A DNA stretch of 64,000 bases from the NCBI RefSeq assembly GCF_016741785.1, contig NZ_JAERRL010000002.1:124001-188000 (forward strand), given 5' to 3'. The notes under the pieces are model-generated. The model ran no database searches. It had not been told where the DNA came from and worked only from the letters and a program-made list of their open reading frames with translations. A program made the position numbers and the translations under genes. This DNA is from Streptomyces sp. 7-21 (GTDB lineage: Bacteria > Actinomycetota > Actinomycetes > Streptomycetales > Streptomycetaceae). Below, piece by piece: positions 62,455 through 64,000 of this stretch; within the stretch, counting starts at the first letter, position 1; each line of letters opens with the position of its first letter.

Positions 62455-64000
62455 TCACAGCCCCTGCTGGCGGGTGTACGCCGCGACCGTGTCCGTGATG
62501 GCCCGCCGCTCGCGCCGCACGGCGCGCTCCAGCATCCGCGCGGCGCCCTCCGCGTCGCCGCGTGCCCGCAGCAGCGCCGACAGCGCGTGCGCGGCCCGCG
62601 GATAGCCGGCCCCGGCCGCCGCCGCGAACCACGCCTCGGCCGCCTCCTCGTCGCCCCGCTCCCGCAGGCTGGCCGCCAGCAGGTGCATCCCCTCGGGGTC
62701 CAGCGCCGCGGCCGCGCGCGCCAGCCAGGCCGCCGCGCCCTCGCGGTCCCCGTCCCGCCGCAGCCGCCGCGCCAGCTCGGTCATGGCCCGGGCGTGCCCC
62801 GCCTCGGCCGCGCGCCGCAGCCACGTCTCGGGCCCCTCGTCCGTGCCGTCCCACCGGCCGGGGAGCCTGCCCAGCTGGTACATCGCCTCGACGTGCCCCG
62901 CCTGCGCCGCCCGGCGGAACCAGTACCGGGCGCGCACCGCCGCGAACCCCGTGCCGAAGGCGTTGCGGCGGTGGTACGGGCTCTGCCGCAGATACTCCAG
63001 GCCCAGCTCGTACATGGCCGTGTCGCTCTCGGCGTCCGCCGCGCGCGCCAGCCACGCGTCGGCCCCGGCGAGATCGCCCCGCGCCCGCAGCAGCTCGGCC
63101 AGATCGCTCATGGCCCGGGTGTCACCGGCCTCCGCCAGCGGCAGCCACGCCGATTCCGCCACCCGGGGGTGACCGGACCGCCAGGCCGTCCGGCCGACCA
63201 GCCACCGCTCCTCGCCGTCCTTCGCCTGGTCCAGCGCCGTGTCCCACACCAGCTCCGGGACGTCGCGGGCGGGCGGCGCCTCGTCGACCAGGTAGTCGAA
63301 CGCCCGCCACACCGACTGCTCCAGGTCGCCGGGCACCAGCAGGCTCGCCGCGCCCAGCCGCTGCCGGACCGCCCACGCCCACGCCTCGTCCAGCGGCTCG
63401 GGCCGCAGCGTGGCCATGCCCGCGAGGTAGGTGACGTGCAGCAGGTCGAGCAGCCGCCGGGGCACGGGCGAGGCCAGACCGGTGCGCGCCAGGTCCACGG
63501 CCGCCGCCACCAGGGCGTGGCCGCGCGGGTGCCCGCCCTCCTCCGCCGGGATCCGGGCACTCCGCCACTCGCGCAGCAGCTCCGGGCCCGCCGCCAGGTA
63601 CTCGGACACGCCGAAGTCCCGGTGCGGCAGCGCCTGCGCCAGCAGCGGGTCGCCGGTCGCTTCGGCGCGCCGCCGCTCCTCGCTGGACCACTCGCGGCTG
63701 ACCAGCAGCGGCCGGGCGGCGTTGACCACCCGCATGCCCAGCGCCTCGCCGGACTCGCGCAGCTCGCGGTAGTACTGGGTGCGCAGCGTCGCCACCACGG
63801 GCACGCGCGTACCCGTGAGCCAGTCGAGCAGCACGGGGCTGAGCGCGTCAGGACCCAGGTGCGACTGAAGGTCGTCGAGCCACAGCAGCCACGCCACGTC
63901 CCGTTCGGCGTCGTGGAGTCCGGGCAGCTGGGTGAGGTCGGAACCCGGATCGGGCGCGAGCACCCGGTGGTCCGGCAGCACGTCGCGCACGGCTTCGAAC
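62455..64000 (-). CDS. Sel1-repeat protein with NTPase-like region, partial
   Basis: The C-terminal 514 codons of a larger gene whose start lies beyond the right edge. The visible N-terminal part (about 230 residues) resembles a STAND-type NTPase fold, with WLLWLDDLQSHL like a Walker B and sensor strand VPVVATLRTQYYR. The rest holds at least six Sel1/TPR-like helical repeats with the AGxxxAMYELG pattern (for example RRAAQAGHVEAMYQLGRLPG, RRAAEAGHARAMTELARRL). Such proteins often act in signalling or conflict. The P-loop, if present, is outside the window. Confidence 0.8.
   Translation of the reverse strand, partial: FEAVRDVLPDHRVLAPDPGSDLTQLPGLHDAERDVAWLLWLDDLQSHLGPDALSPVLLDWLTGTRVPVVATLRTQYYRELRESGEALGMRVVNAARPLLVSREWSSEERRRAEATGDPLLAQALPHRDFGVSEYLAAGPELLREWRSARIPAEEGGHPRGHALVAAAVDLARTGLASPVPRRLLDLLHVTYLAGMATLRPEPLDEAWAWAVRQRLGAASLLVPGDLEQSVWRAFDYLVDEAPPARDVPELVWDTALDQAKDGEERWLVGRTAWRSGHPRVAESAWLPLAEAGDTRAMSDLAELLRARGDLAGADAWLARAADAESDTAMYELGLEYLRQSPYHRRNAFGTGFAAVRARYWFRRAAQAGHVEAMYQLGRLPGRWDGTDEGPETWLRRAAEAGHARAMTELARRLRRDGDREGAAAWLARAAAALDPEGMHLLAASLRERGDEEAAEAWFAAAAGAGYPRAAHALSALLRARGDAEGAARMLERAVRRERRAITDTVAAYTRQQGL

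Overview
The window is GC-rich (about 70%) actinobacterial chromosome. Protein sequences, operon order and GTG/TTG start use closely match Streptomyces, so a member of Streptomycetaceae is the best guess. One feature argues against a textbook Streptomyces: a zinc-type rpsD sits in the alpha operon. No rRNA, tRNA, insertion sequence, prophage or CRISPR array was found.

Layout. 1-15.8 kb is the rif/str region: rplA, a lipoprotein gene, rplJ-rplL, rpoB-rpoC, rpsL-rpsG-fusA-tuf. 15.8-23.2 kb is an accessory block between the str and S10 operons: a DUF485 protein with an acetate-type sodium/solute symporter, a DUF5954 gene, and a four-gene operon of LytS-type kinase, LytTR regulator, two-helix membrane protein and second symporter. 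23.3-33.3 kb is the S10/spc supercluster (rpsJ to rplO). 33.4-36.3 kb is secY-adk-map. 36.4-41.2 kb is the alpha operon (infA-rpmJ-rpsM-rpsK-rpsD-rpoA-rplQ) plus truA. 42.2-43.4 kb is rplM-rpsI. 43.5-47.0 kb holds glmM, coaA, a stand-alone degenerate GlmS-like glutaminase domain, and acpS. 47.1-52.2 kb is a complete ten-gene gas vesicle cluster, gvpO-A-F-G-Y-Z-J-L-S-K. 52.2-61.1 kb holds nnr, alr, an alpha/beta hydrolase and the t6A genes tsaE, tsaB, rimI and tsaD, broken by a LysR pseudogene, a DUF5701 gene and a secreted/membrane protein. 61.3-64 kb holds an enolase-superfamily enzyme and the C-terminal part of a Sel1-repeat protein that runs off the edge.

How it works together. Most genes build the ribosome, RNA polymerase and protein-export machinery. 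They lie in tight runs with 1-4 nt start/stop overlaps, driven by a few clear HrdB-type promoters (rplJ, rpoB, rpsL, rpsJ, infA, rplM) and ended by GC-rich hairpins. The accessory blocks add carboxylate sensing and uptake, and buoyancy or gas-vesicle formation.

The signals I rate highest are: an identical 25-nt element in both the rpsL and S10 leaders that encodes two mutually exclusive or pseudoknotted helices; the GlmS-like protein that has lost its sugar-isomerase half and several glutaminase residues; the gas vesicle island placed between acpS and nnr; the paired transporter modules with a LytS/LytTR switch; the Cys4 S4 protein in the alpha operon; and a set of apparently leaderless genes.
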